NCBI GenBank assembly: GCA_017477465.1
Contig: JAFUVU010000042.1
Coordinates: 1 to 59,304, forward strand
Direction: 5' to 3'
From: Bacteroidales bacterium
GTDB lineage: Bacteria > Bacteroidota > Bacteroidia > Bacteroidales > UBA932
Length of the DNA stretch: 59,304 nt
Shown here: positions 44,469 through 52,850 of the stretch, one piece after another
Numbering within the stretch: the first letter of the stretch is position 1
How the letters are laid out: every line of letters begins with the position of its first letter
The notes under the pieces: model-generated
Databases searched by the model: none
What the model was told of the DNA's origin: nothing
Seen by the model: the letters and a program-made list of their open reading frames with translations, nothing else
Translations under genes and position numbers: made by a program

Positions 44469-45275
44469 ATGAAACGTCTGATTCCCATACTTTTACTGCT
44501 TGTGAGCGCCTGCACGCCCACCCTTGTGAGCATGCCCGACAAGGAGCGCCTGGTGGTAGAAGGCTGGATCGACAGCGGCGACAATCCCGTCGTCATGGTC
44601 ACTACGCCCGTTAAGGCCGAGGATTATGAACGATCGGCCAAAAGCCTGGCGCAGCATATTGTCACCCGGGCCCGCGTAACGGTGCAGGAGGATGACGGAG
44701 AGGAGGTTCTGCTGGAAGGCAGGGTGGACGAAAATTACCTTCCGCCTTATATCTATACCACCGACATGATTATCGGCCGGCCTGGGCACAAATATACGCT
44801 GAAGGTTCAGTATGGGAACCATTCGGCCCAAGGCGAAACGACTGTGCCTGAGCCGGTTCCGCTTAAAAGCGTAGAGGTTTCGCACTCGGCCTACGCTAAC
44901 GACCTTTATCTTGTGATGGCCCATCTTGACCGCACCGACGTGCGCTACCGTTTCTTCACCAAGGTCGAGGGGAAGGACACTCAGTTCTACCCTTGCATTC
45001 TCAGCGGCACATCGGGGCTCTCGGCTGTGCCGATTATGCGGGGATGGAGTCTTATCGGCGAAAAGCAGCCCGAATTCCTTGCCGGCGAAGTGGTTCATCT
45101 TAAGGCATGTACGCTGGATGAGGCCGCCTGGCAGTTCTGGCAAGGCTTCGACGCGGTGGCTACCCTCGGGCTCATTCCCTTCTTCCCCGTCCACGACAAC
45201 GCCCCCTCCAACCTCAAAGGCGCCTACGGCTATTGGGCCGGCTACGGCGTCACCTTCTATACTGTGGAGATGTAA
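44469..45275 (+). CDS. DUF4249 family surface lipoprotein
   Basis: A 268-aa lipoprotein (lipobox LLLLVSAC) with an N-terminal beta-rich domain (KERLVVEGWIDSGDNPVVMVTT) and the ordered strands typical of DUF4249 proteins. These are encoded next to TonB-dependent receptors and may act as extracellular lids or ligand binders. It begins 3 bases after the receptor gene. It ends 29 bases before palindrome copy 7, which it shares with the convergent xylose transporter gene. Confidence 0.82.
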   Translation: MKRLIPILLLLVSACTPTLVSMPDKERLVVEGWIDSGDNPVVMVTTPVKAEDYERSAKSLAQHIVTRARVTVQEDDGEEVLLEGRVDENYLPPYIYTTDMIIGRPGHKYTLKVQYGNHSAQGETTVPEPVPLKSVEVSHSAYANDLYLVMAHLDRTDVRYRFFTKVEGKDTQFYPCILSGTSGLSAVPIMRGWSLIGEKQPEFLAGEVVHLKACTLDEAAWQFWQGFDAVATLGLIPFFPVHDNAPSNLKGAYGYWAGYGVTFYTVEM

Positions 45276-45304
45276 GCGCTGCGACGTGGCCGTTGCCGGT
45301 GCCA

Positions 45305-45413
45305 CCTCGACACACAACCCACTGACACTGAGCCAACTATGAAAATCAAGTGTGACTTTTTGCCACACTTGATTTCAGGAAAGTATTGATTATCACGCTG
45401 TTGCGTGTCGAGG
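45305..45413. repeat. 109-bp palindromic element, copy 7
   Basis: Starts CCTCGACACACAAC and ends GTTGCGTGTCGAGG. Inner stem 45343-45354 / 45364-45375, loop ACTTTTTGC. Its right end touches the xylE stop codon (45414-45416). Confidence 0.97.
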
Positions 45414-46856
45414 TTACTTTTGGGTGCGCCAGAAGGTTGTCATGTCTTCCAGGGTTTTGCCTTTGGTTTCTGGCACCAGGCGCCAGACGAAGATTGCCGC
45501 CACAAGGCAGATGACACCGTACAGTGCATAGGCGAAGAAATGGCCGAAGCTGTCGCCCATCGAGCCCAGACGCATATTGTACATCGGCACAAAAGTGCTG
45601 GAAACGATGAAGTTGAATATCCACTGGAACGCCACGGCGATGGCGGTTGCCTGACTGCGGATGGTGTTGGGGAAAAGCTCCGAGATGTACACCCAGCAGA
45701 TAGGGCCCCAGCTGAACATGAAGCAGGCGCTGTAAAGCATGATGCTCACCACCGGCACGAAGGCGGGCAGGGTGACAATATTGCTAAGCGCAACTCCAAG
45801 AGCGCCGATTGCCATGCCCAGGGAACCCGTGATGAGGAGGGGCTTTCGGCCCAGTTTGTCCACGGTAAAAACGGCCACCAGGGTGAAGGAAATGTTGATT
45901 ACACCCATGATCACCGTAAAGAGCATATTGTTGGACACACCCATGGATTCAAAGATGCGCGGTGCAAAATACAGCACTGCATTTATGCCGATGATCTGCT
46001 GGAACACGCTGAGCATGCAGCCGATGAATACCACCATCCAGCCGTAGGAGAATAGATGCTCGCGCTTGGTATCGACGGTGGCTTTGATTTCCTCGAGGAT
46101 GATTCGGGCGTTGTGCTCGCCGTTGATGTTGGACAGTACCTTCATCGCATCGTCGTCGCGGCCCTTAAGCGTCAGATATCGAGGCGTTTCGGGGACCAGC
46201 AGTATAAGCAGGGCGAAGAGCCCGGCAGGCACGGCCTCGGAGACGAACATCAGGCGCCAGCCTACCTCGTTGGTCCATTCCACCACGTCGGGATCGGCAG
46301 CGTGGCTACGCACGATGAGGAAGTTCACAAAGTACACCACCAGCTGGCCGAAGATAATGGCAAACTGGTTCCATGACACCAGGGAGCCGCGCTTCTTGTA
46401 GGGGGCAATCTCGGCAATGTACATAGGGCACAGGGCCGATGCCAATCCTACGCCGATACCGCCAAGCACACGGTAGCAGTTGAAAGCCACCAGGAGGCTC
46501 ATGCTGGCCTCGCCTTCCTCGAAGAAGAGGAATTCGGGGTAGTACGAGCCGAGGGCGCTGAGGAAGAAGAGAATGCCGGCAATGAAGAGGGATTTCTTTC
46601 TTCCGAGCCTGGAAGCCATGATGCCGGAGAGGAAAGCGCCGATAACACAGCCGATCAGGGCGCTGGAGGTAGTGAAGCCATGCAGGGCGTCGGTGTAAAC
46701 GAAATCATCGGCATCCTGGAAAAAGGCCTGCAGACCCTTCTCCGCGCCGGATATGACAGCTGTGTCATACCCAAACAGCAGTCCGCCCAGCACTGCTACC
46801 AGGACGATGCCGAGCAGGTAGGCGAGGCTGCCGCTTTGTCTGTAACTACTTTGCAT
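45414..46856 (-). CDS. xylE: MFS sugar:H+ symporter, xylose type
   Basis: A 480-aa inner-membrane transporter of the sugar porter family with 12 helices. Motifs: [40 protein letters not shown], the loop-6 [26 protein letters not shown] and the late PETKGKTLE. The Gln and Asn residues in QQIIGIN match sugar-binding residues of XylE. It overlaps the 3' end of xylA by 11 bases, in the operon xylB-xylA-xylE, which supports xylose as substrate. Confidence 0.92.
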   Translation of the reverse strand: MQSSYRQSGSLAYLLGIVLVAVLGGLLFGYDTAVISGAEKGLQAFFQDADDFVYTDALHGFTTSSALIGCVIGAFLSGIMASRLGRKKSLFIAGILFFLSALGSYYPEFLFFEEGEASMSLLVAFNCYRVLGGIGVGLASALCPMYIAEIAPYKKRGSLVSWNQFAIIFGQLVVYFVNFLIVRSHAADPDVVEWTNEVGWRLMFVSEAVPAGLFALLILLVPETPRYLTLKGRDDDAMKVLSNINGEHNARIILEEIKATVDTKREHLFSYGWMVVFIGCMLSVFQQIIGINAVLYFAPRIFESMGVSNNMLFTVIMGVINISFTLVAVFTVDKLGRKPLLITGSLGMAIGALGVALSNIVTLPAFVPVVSIMLYSACFMFSWGPICWVYISELFPNTIRSQATAIAVAFQWIFNFIVSSTFVPMYNMRLGSMGDSFGHFFAYALYGVICLVAAIFVWRLVPETKGKTLEDMTTFWRTQK

Positions 46857-48162
46857 AGAGGTTCAGGAGGGTTTCGTAAAGTTCCTGCTTGCCGGAAGCC
46901 GAGACGGGCTCGCCGTTAGCCTTGGCGTAATTGTAAAGCTCTTCCAGAGTGGCCTTGCCCTCTTCGAACTTCTTGCCGAGGCCTTCGTCGAAGCTGGCGT
47001 AGCGCTCCCCTACCATCTTGCAGATGGGGCTTTCTTCGAGGACTGCAGCGGCATTGAGAAGGGCGTGGGCCATTGCATCCATGGCGCTGATATGGGCGAT
47101 GAAGATGTCGTCGGGGTCGGTGGAGGAGCGGCGGAGCTTGGCGTCGAAGTTGGTGCCGCCATTGCCGAAGCCTCCGTTCAGGATCACCTGCATCATGGCC
47201 TGGGTGAGGTCGTAAGGATCCACGGGGAACTGGTCTGTATCCCAGCCGTTCTGTGCGTCGCCGCGGTTGGCGTCGATGGAGCCGAGGAAGCCGTTCTCGC
47301 GGGCTACCGTGAGCTCGTGCTCGAATGTGTGGCCGGCCAGGGTGGCGTGGTTGACTTCGATATTCACCTTGAAGTCCTTTTCAAGGCCGTTTGCACGCAG
47401 GAAGCCGATAACCGTCTCGGTGTCAACGTCGTACTGATGCTTGGTGGGTTCCATGGGCTTGGGCTCGATGAGGAAGGTGCCTTTGAATCCGTTTGCACGG
47501 GCGTAGTCGCGGGCTGCCTTGAGCATCTGGGCAAGGTGGTCTTTCTCACGCTGCATCTGGGTATTGAGAAGGGTGTAATAGCCTTCACGGCCGCCCCAGA
47601 ACACGTAATTGGTGCCGCCGAGTTTGATGGTGGCGTCGATGGCGTTCTTGATCTGGACAGCTGCGCGGGCCACGATGTCAAACTGAGGGTTGGTGGCAGC
47701 GCCGTTCATGTAACGCTTATTGCCGAAAACATTGGCAGTGCCCCAGAGGTTCTTGATACCGGTCTCCTTCATCTTTTCGAGGAGGTAGTCGGTGATGTCT
47801 TTCAGGCGGGCTTCATACTCGGCGATGTCTTCGCAGTCTTCGATAAGATCCACATCGTGGAAGCAGAAGTACTCGATTCCAAGCTTTTGCATGATTTCGA
47901 AGCCTGCATCGGCCTTGGCGCGGGCACGGCAGTAGGGGCATTCGCCTTTGTCCCATTCGTAGCTGCGGGTCTGTCCGCCGAAGGGATCGGCCGAAGCCTG
48001 GCCCAGGGTATGCCACCAGGCCATTGCAAATTTGAGCCACTCCTTCATGGGTTTGCCCATGACTATGCGCTCTGCATCGTAATAGTGGAAAGCAAAGACG
48101 TTCTTGCTTTCAGGCCCTTCAAAGGGGATTTTGCCGATTGTCGGGAAATATTCTTTTGCCAT
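46846..48162 (-). CDS. xylA: Xylose isomerase
   Basis: A 438-aa cytoplasmic enzyme converting D-xylose to D-xylulose. Motifs: catalytic His in [23 protein letters not shown], metal ligands in [18 protein letters not shown] and [21 protein letters not shown], and [15 protein letters not shown] near the N-terminus. Length is that of class II xylose isomerases (about 438), the type typical of Bacteroidetes. It lies between xylB (45 bases upstream) and xylE (overlapping). Confidence 0.98.
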   Translation of the reverse strand: MAKEYFPTIGKIPFEGPESKNVFAFHYYDAERIVMGKPMKEWLKFAMAWWHTLGQASADPFGGQTRSYEWDKGECPYCRARAKADAGFEIMQKLGIEYFCFHDVDLIEDCEDIAEYEARLKDITDYLLEKMKETGIKNLWGTANVFGNKRYMNGAATNPQFDIVARAAVQIKNAIDATIKLGGTNYVFWGGREGYYTLLNTQMQREKDHLAQMLKAARDYARANGFKGTFLIEPKPMEPTKHQYDVDTETVIGFLRANGLEKDFKVNIEVNHATLAGHTFEHELTVARENGFLGSIDANRGDAQNGWDTDQFPVDPYDLTQAMMQVILNGGFGNGGTNFDAKLRRSSTDPDDIFIAHISAMDAMAHALLNAAAVLEESPICKMVGERYASFDEGLGKKFEEGKATLEELYNYAKANGEPVSASGKQELYETLLNLYAK

Positions 48163-48182
48163 AATGTATTGATGTTAAATTA

Positions 48183-48219
48183 TTTTCTTTCAGATTCTTC
48201 GCTTCGCTCAGAATGACAG
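48183..48219 (-). repeat. TGTCATTCTGAGCGAAGC repeat at the end of xylB
   Basis: On the minus strand CTGTCATTCTGAGCGAAGCG, then AAGAATCTG, the same family as the 24-bp units at 2302 and those at 53190-53346. It encodes the last xylB residues (Leu-Ser-Phe) and its TGA. Confidence 0.8.
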
Positions 48220-49674
48220 GTGGGACTTCCACCGCTCGTAGGCTTCGCGGTACTGGTCCTGGTGGTCCGGGAGGATGACGTCCAGACGCTCCAGGGTGGC
48301 AAAGGCTTCGCGGTTGTCCCTATAGATGCCGGCTCCTATGCCTGCACCTTTGGCTGCTCCTGCGCTGCCTTCCGTATCGTACAGTTCGATGGTGGCACCG
48401 GTAACGCCTGCAAGAGTGTCCCTGAACACTTTGGACTGGAACATATTGGCCCGTCCGGCGTGGATTTTATCCACTTTCAGGCCCATCTTTTCCATAACCT
48501 CAATGCCGAAGCGGAAGCCGAAAACGATGCCTTCCTGGGCCGCGCGGAACAGCTGCGGCCTGTCGTGCCTGTTGAAGTCCAGCCCGTAAATGCTGCAGCC
48601 GACGTTCTTGTTGCCCAGCAGACGCTCCGCTCCGTTGCCGAAGGGCAGGATGCTGATGCCATCGGCCCCGATTGGGACATTTTCGGCAAGTTCGTTCATT
48701 TCCTGATATGTTGCGCCTTCCAGGGCTACGTGGCGACGCATCCATGAATTCATGATGCCGGTGCCGTTTATGCAGAGCAGCACGCCGAGGCGGGGATTAT
48801 CGACCGTATAGTTCACGTGGGCGAAGGTGTTCACGCGGGAGGCGGGGTCGTAATTTATCTTGTCCGTTACGCCATAGACGACGCCGGAGGTGCCTGCCGT
48901 GGATGCTATATCGCCGGGGTTGAACACATTCAGGCTCAGCGCATTGTTTGGCTGATCGCCTGCCCTGTAAGTTACGGGGATGCCTTCCTTAAGGCCCAAT
49001 TCCTCGGCCGCTTTGCGCGAGACGGTGCCTTGAATGCCGAAGGTGGACTTGATGTCCGGGATAAGGGTGTCGCTAAATCCGAAATGCTCCAGCAGAGGGG
49101 CCGAAATCCGGCCGGCCTTGAAGTCCCAGAATATGCCTTCGGACAGGCCGCCGGCCGTTGTGCAGACGGTATCGGTGAGGCGCATGGCTATGTAGTCGCC
49201 CGGAAGCATTATCTTCCAGATGCGCTTGTACAGTTCCGGCTCATTTTCTTTCACCCAGGCCAATTTGGCGGCGGTAAAGTTACCGGGAGAATTCAGCAGA
49301 TGTTCCAGACACCATTGCGGGTCCAGGCTCTTGAAGGCCTCCTCGCCGTAAGGGACGGCGCGGGAATCGCACCATATAATGGACGGGCGCAGGACATTGC
49401 GGTCCCTGTCGATGCAAACCAGACCATGCATCTGGTAAGAAATGCCGATGGCGGCGATATCACGGGCATCGACCTTTGTGAGAAGACGCTCGGTGACTAT
49501 TTTCAGGTTGCCCCACCACATTGAGGGGTCCTGCTCGGCCCAGCCTGGTTTTTTTGATATTATTATGGCCTCGTGCGAAGGATAAGATGCAAAGGCGACG
49601 GTCTTCCCGCTCTGCGCATCTACTATTGAGCCCTTGACAGAAGAGCTGCCGATATCGTAGCCTAAAAGGTACAT
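48208..49674 (-). CDS. xylB: Xylulokinase
   Basis: A 488-aa cytoplasmic FGGY-family kinase phosphorylating D-xylulose to xylulose 5-phosphate. ATP/phosphate motif LLGYDIGSSSVKGSIVDAQ at the N-terminus, GISYQMHGLVCIDRD, catalytic Asp region VTYRAGDQPNNALS and the C-terminal KIHAGRANMFQS, ASTAGTSGV. First gene of the xylose operon; its promoter (TACCTTTA) lies upstream of ATG 49674. The C-terminal residues LSF and the stop come from an intergenic repeat (48183-48219), so the native C-terminus may have been altered. No xylose-responsive regulator is adjacent. Confidence 0.95.
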   Translation of the reverse strand: MYLLGYDIGSSSVKGSIVDAQSGKTVAFASYPSHEAIIISKKPGWAEQDPSMWWGNLKIVTERLLTKVDARDIAAIGISYQMHGLVCIDRDRNVLRPSIIWCDSRAVPYGEEAFKSLDPQWCLEHLLNSPGNFTAAKLAWVKENEPELYKRIWKIMLPGDYIAMRLTDTVCTTAGGLSEGIFWDFKAGRISAPLLEHFGFSDTLIPDIKSTFGIQGTVSRKAAEELGLKEGIPVTYRAGDQPNNALSLNVFNPGDIASTAGTSGVVYGVTDKINYDPASRVNTFAHVNYTVDNPRLGVLLCINGTGIMNSWMRRHVALEGATYQEMNELAENVPIGADGISILPFGNGAERLLGNKNVGCSIYGLDFNRHDRPQLFRAAQEGIVFGFRFGIEVMEKMGLKVDKIHAGRANMFQSKVFRDTLAGVTGATIELYDTEGSAGAAKGAGIGAGIYRDNREAFATLERLDVILPDHQDQYREAYERWKSHLSF

Positions 49675-49700
49675 AGGTTTATCGTTTTAGCAATCGTCCG

Positions 49701-49732
49701 TAAAGGTACATAATTTCTGCCGAACTTTCAAA
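49701..49732 (-). promoter_or_regulatory. Promoter for the xylose operon
   Basis: On the minus strand TTTG (49732-49729), 20 nt, TACCTTTA (49708-49701), 26 nt before the xylB ATG. The last base of the -7 box deviates from consensus. Confidence 0.6.
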
Positions 49733-49746
49733 ACGCCGCCGCTTTT

Positions 49747-49778
49747 TTTGTCAATTTGTAAAAAACAACGTACCTTTG
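49747..49778 (+). promoter_or_regulatory. Promoter for tRNA-Pro
   Basis: TTTG at 49747-49750, 20 nt, TACCTTTG at 49771-49778; the tRNA starts 9 nt later. Confidence 0.8.
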
Positions 49779-49787
49779 CAATCCCAT

Positions 49788-49861
49788 CGGGGTGTGGCGC
49801 AGTTGGCTAGCGCATCTGGTTTGGGACCAGAGGGTCGTGTGTTCGAGTCACATCACCCCGA
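49788..49861 (+). tRNA. tRNA-Pro (UGG anticodon)
   Basis: A 74-nt cloverleaf. Acceptor CGGGGTG (49788-49794) pairs with CACCCCG (49854-49860), discriminator A at 49861. Anticodon stem TCTGG/CCAGA around TTTGGGA gives TGG; T-loop TTCGAGT. Confidence 0.95.
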
Positions 49862-49864
49862 CGT

Positions 49865-49890
49865 AAAGACGGCTTTTTGCCGTCTTTTTT
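49865..49890 (+). terminator. Terminator of tRNA-Pro
   Basis: AAAGACGGC, loop TTTTT, GCCGTCTTT followed by further T to 49890. Confidence 0.9.
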
Positions 49891-49940
49891 GTTGTGAAAG
49901 CGTTGTAGCGGGAAACAGCCTTGCTTATGCCACGATATAG

Positions 49941-50049
49941 CCTTGACACGCAAGTGACTGACTCTCAGCGAGTTCCTGAAATCAAGTGTGTCTTTTTGCC
50001 GCACTTGATTTCAGCAAGTGATTGTGACACAGAGAGTTGCGTGTCGAGG
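49941..50049. repeat. 109-bp palindromic element, copy 8
   Basis: Starts CCTTGACACGCAAG and ends GTTGCGTGTCGAGG. Inner stem 49979-49990 / 50000-50011, loop TCTTTTTGC. It lies between the tRNA-Pro terminator and the rimM stop, 72 bases from the latter, the only copy not next to a stop codon. Confidence 0.95.
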
Positions 50050-50121
50050 TTAATCGGCAACCGAGGCGATTCCGGTGATAGGTTAGCCAAGGCACTTCCG
50101 GGAAGCGGAAAGGGTAAGTGG

Positions 50122-50610
50122 TTACTGGAGATTCAGTACCCCTTCCGGGACGGTTAGTTGGAGGGTCTTTTTTTTAGAATTGGCGGAGAGGATGAGGTCT
50201 TCGTGGAGGGGGAGGAGGACTTCTTCGCCGGAGGGCCTTTTTACGTAGATGCAGGGGTTGCCGGGGATGTCTTCGTGGGCCGATACGGTGCCGATGACCG
50301 TGGATCTGTCGTCCAAGATTGTCCAGCCGGTGAGGTCTTCTTCTTCGTCTTCTTCGAAGTAATCGGCATAGATTGGGGAGCCGGAGAGTTCGTCGGCATC
50401 CTTTAGGGAGCTAATGCCGGTGAGGCGGACGAGGGCACGGTTGGTGCCGCGCTGGGTAAATGATTCAAAATAAAAGGGAACCGGCAGTCCATCGAAGTTG
50501 ATGAATACCGGTTCCTGAAGGTCGATATCCTCCGGGGCGACGTCGAAGAAACTTATAAGCAGTTCGCCGTCTGTGCCGTTGGATTTCAGTACCTGTGCTA
50601 TGCGGAGCAT
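50122..50610 (-). CDS. rimM: 16S rRNA processing protein RimM
   Basis: A 162-aa cytoplasmic ribosome maturation factor acting on the 30S head. N-terminal RimM barrel (IAQVLKSNGTDGELLISF, LVRLTGISSLKDADELSGSPIYAD) and C-terminal PRC-like barrel (LTGWTILDDRSTVIGTVSAHEDIPGNPCIYV, EEVLLPLHEDLIL). ATG 50610 lies just after the rpsP stop (TAA then AATG), the classical rpsP-rimM arrangement; a longer reading would run antisense-like through the rpsP tail in another frame. Confidence 0.93.
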   Translation of the reverse strand: MLRIAQVLKSNGTDGELLISFFDVAPEDIDLQEPVFINFDGLPVPFYFESFTQRGTNRALVRLTGISSLKDADELSGSPIYADYFEEDEEEDLTGWTILDDRSTVIGTVSAHEDIPGNPCIYVKRPSGEEVLLPLHEDLILSANSKKKTLQLTVPEGVLNLQ

Positions 50611-50611
50611 T

Positions 50612-51151
50612 TTACTCTGCTGCTTCCACAGGTTCTGCTTCGGTAGCCTGGGCTGCTGCCTCTTCGGCGGCTTTGCGGGCGGCTTCCTCGGCTTCTGCCT
50701 TCTTGGCGGCGATAGCCTTTGCACGGGCTTCGTTCACCTCTGCCTCGGCAGCTTTGGCAGCCTTTGCCTTAGCGATGGCATCGTTGCGGAGGCCGGTCAC
50801 CTTTGCGTTGACCTTTTCGTCGTGCTGGGCTTTCCAGGCGGCGAATTTAGCATCGGCCTGAGCTTCTGTGAGAGCGCCTTTGGCTACGCCTTCTGCCAGG
50901 TGCTTGCGAAGGAGGACACCTTCGTAAGAGAGGAGGCGGCGAGCTGTAAGGGTGGGCTGGGCACCTACATTGAGCCAAGCAAGAGCCTTGTCAGCATCGA
51001 GAACGATGGTGGCAGGGTTGGTGTTGGGGTTGTAAGAGCCGATTTGCTCGATGAATTTACCGTCGCGCGGGGCGCGGGAGTCGGCCACTACAATGTGGAA
51101 GAATGCGAAATTCTTCTTACCGTGGCGCTGAAGTCTGATTTTAACAGCCAT
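50612..51151 (-). CDS. rpsP: Ribosomal protein S16 with long C-terminal extension
   Basis: A 179-aa 30S subunit protein. The first about 85 residues are a normal S16 ([58 protein letters not shown]). The remaining about 90 residues form an Ala/Glu/Lys-rich predicted helix ending in EAEPVEAAE. Extended S16 is common in Bacteroidetes. It is first in the operon with rimM, with a leader of about 48 nt downstream of a TATATTTG box at 51214-51207. Confidence 0.96.
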   Translation of the reverse strand: MAVKIRLQRHGKKNFAFFHIVVADSRAPRDGKFIEQIGSYNPNTNPATIVLDADKALAWLNVGAQPTLTARRLLSYEGVLLRKHLAEGVAKGALTEAQADAKFAAWKAQHDEKVNAKVTGLRNDAIAKAKAAKAAEAEVNEARAKAIAAKKAEAEEAARKAAEEAAAQATEAEPVEAAE

Positions 51152-51206
51152 TGTGAATCTGTTTTAAAAATTAATAATGCGTATTGCCCCAACTCGTGGG
51201 AGCCTG

Positions 51207-51214
51207 CAAATATA
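51207..51214 (-). promoter_or_regulatory. -7 box for rpsP-rimM
   Basis: TATATTTG on the minus strand, 55 nt upstream of the rpsP ATG. Confidence 0.6.
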
Positions 51215-51267
51215 CGCAAATTTCTGATAATTCGCGCACATCGGCAGGATTTTAATGAAAATAACGT

Positions 51268-51275
51268 TAACTTTG
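51268..51275 (+). promoter_or_regulatory. -7 box for the exported-protein pair
   Basis: TAACTTTG, 63 nt upstream of ATG 51339. No clear -33 element. Confidence 0.5.
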
Positions 51276-51338
51276 TGTATCCCGATGCAAGAATTCATGG
51301 CATCCGGGATTCTATTTGAGAAAGCAACTAACTCAGAC

Positions 51339-51947
51339 ATGAAAAATATCTTCACACTCGCCCTGGCGCTGAGCCTTTGCTGCTCGGCACTAGCCCAGGG
51401 GAAGCATGAGACGGCAGTCTTCATCGGCGGATACAAAGCCGAATTCACTCAGGTCGATTTAGGAGACAACTACGCCGGCTTTTCTTTTGCCTCGTCAGAC
51501 AGAAAAAATGCAGGAGACTTGTTCGATTTATACGAACCGCACTATTCCTACGTCAGCGGCCCGGTGCTCACTGTCAGCTACAACTTCATTCTCAACAAAT
51601 GGGTACGCTTTGGCGCCCAGGCCAACTTCGGCTCGGTGAGCGGGCAAAGCTGGTACGAGATCGGCGACAGCACCGCTTCCTATTACCACGAACAGATGCT
51701 CAGCGTCCTGCCGCAGGTCAAGGTCTGCATTCCTTCGCCAAAGCATTTCCGCCTGTACGGGAAGGCGGCCGCGGGGCTGCAGTACACTTTCGGCTCGCTT
51801 CGTCCGGGCGGCAAGCCCCTCAATTTCGCATGGGACATTGTGCCGATAGGCGCAGAATGGGGCGGGCAGCGCATCTACGGGTGCGCCGAGCTCTGCTGGG
51901 GCAGTATCATCAGGGGCGGCCGTATCGGCCTTGGTTTCAGGTTTTAA
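51339..51947 (+). CDS. Putative outer-membrane beta-barrel protein, unknown function
   Basis: A 202-aa protein with signal peptide (MKNIFTLALALSLCCSALAQ) and an antiparallel beta-strand pattern (GPVLTVSYNFILNKWVRFGAQANFG, HFRLYGKAAAGLQYTF) ending in an aromatic residue (GRIGLGFRF), typical of small outer-membrane barrels. No specific family is recognised. ATG 51339 gives the best signal peptide; in-frame upstream codons back to 51255 overlap the promoter. It is followed 12 bases later by a lipoprotein gene, so the two are probably an envelope pair. Confidence 0.65.
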   Translation: MKNIFTLALALSLCCSALAQGKHETAVFIGGYKAEFTQVDLGDNYAGFSFASSDRKNAGDLFDLYEPHYSYVSGPVLTVSYNFILNKWVRFGAQANFGSVSGQSWYEIGDSTASYYHEQMLSVLPQVKVCIPSPKHFRLYGKAAAGLQYTFGSLRPGGKPLNFAWDIVPIGAEWGGQRIYGCAELCWGSIIRGGRIGLGFRF

Positions 51948-51959
51948 AAAGGAAAAGTC

Positions 51960-52637
51960 ATGAAAAAGAATATTTTGATACTCATCCTCGCCGCTTTGGC
52001 CACGGTTTCTTGCTACAAGGGAGATTATGTCGGAGGTTCGGATCCCATCGTCGGCGGGCACACCAGCGAGGGCAACTATAAGCTTCGCACCTACATGATG
52101 TCAATTGCCGATAACCTCATCGCCGGCATCCTGGACGAGTTTGAACTGGCAACAAGCATAAACGGCAAAAACCTTTCCAGAAGCTCGCATTTCGACATTT
52201 CCGGCGCCCTTAACGAGGCTGGGTCAGTGTGGACCGTCAGGGCCGATGACAGCAAGTTCAAAGGCCTGAGCATCCGCTGCAACGCCGCAGGGGAATGGAC
52301 AGTCAAATTTCAGGGCGACTTCCCGCTTGTGAACAATGAGAATATTTTCCCCACCAATATAGTGGTTACCGTGAAAGCCCATGAAACCACCTCTGAAAAA
52401 AGTACAGGATGGGAAACGACGATATCCGGAAGCAGAGAGGAAAGAGGCGGCTACACCTGCACATTCGAGTCTGAATCCCTTACATACGTAAACACACGCG
52501 GCATTGGGACACAGGGCTGGGACCAGATGTTTGGAGACCTCTATATGGAAGTATTCAAGAGCAGCGACTCTATTGACTACTGCTGCCTGACATTCAATGG
52601 CTCCCCCGGCGAGTCAACTTTGATACGAGGACTATAA
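51960..52637 (+). CDS. Hypothetical lipoprotein
   Basis: A 225-aa lipoprotein (MKKNILILILAALATVSC, lipobox ending at Cys 18) with a beta-rich mature part (SGALNEAGSVWTVRADDSKF, GEWTVKFQGDFPL, NIVVTVKAHETTSEKSTGWE). I do not recognise a family. AAAGGAAAAG just before the ATG may act as a ribosome binding site. It is the second gene of the pair with the small barrel protein and ends 15 bases before the tRNA-Leu promoter. Confidence 0.65.
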   Translation: MKKNILILILAALATVSCYKGDYVGGSDPIVGGHTSEGNYKLRTYMMSIADNLIAGILDEFELATSINGKNLSRSSHFDISGALNEAGSVWTVRADDSKFKGLSIRCNAAGEWTVKFQGDFPLVNNENIFPTNIVVTVKAHETTSEKSTGWETTISGSREERGGYTCTFESESLTYVNTRGIGTQGWDQMFGDLYMEVFKSSDSIDYCCLTFNGSPGESTLIRGL

Positions 52638-52652
52638 AAAAGTGTTAAAAGT

Positions 52653-52684
52653 TTTGGGTATTTCAAAAAAGCTTCTTATCTTTG
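52653..52684 (+). promoter_or_regulatory. Promoter for tRNA-Leu
   Basis: TTTG at 52653-52656, 20 nt, TATCTTTG at 52677-52684; the tRNA starts 16 nt later. Confidence 0.8.
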
Positions 52685-52700
52685 CAGTCCCAAAAAGAAT

Positions 52701-52783
52701 GCGGGTGTGGTGAAATGGTAGACACGCCACTTTGAGGGGGTGGTGGGCATTAGCCCGTGGAAGTTCGACTCTTCTCACCCGCA
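52701..52783 (+). tRNA. tRNA-Leu (GAG anticodon)
   Basis: An 83-nt class II tRNA. Acceptor GCGGGTG (52701-52707) pairs with CACCCGC (52776-52782), discriminator A at 52783. Anticodon stem CCACT/GGTGG around TTGAGGG gives GAG. A long variable arm (GGGCATTAGCCC) fits leucine; T-loop TTCGACT. Confidence 0.93.
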
Positions 52784-52794
52784 CATCAACAACG

Positions 52795-52818
52795 AGGCCG
52801 GCTCAATCGAGTCGGCCT
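52795..52818 (+). terminator. Hairpin after tRNA-Leu
   Basis: AGGCCGGCTC, loop AATC, GAGTCGGCCT: ten pairs with one G.U. The following sequence (TGAATTGTATT) is only weakly T-rich. Confidence 0.55.
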
Positions 52819-52850
52819 TGAATTGTATTATGGCCCCGATATTTCGCTAA

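Noticed and set aside
50612-51151. The long Ala/Glu/Lys tail of S16 considered as a frameshift or fusion
   Set aside because: The frame stays open with consistent codon use to a normal stop followed by rimM, and extended S16 proteins are common in Bacteroidetes.
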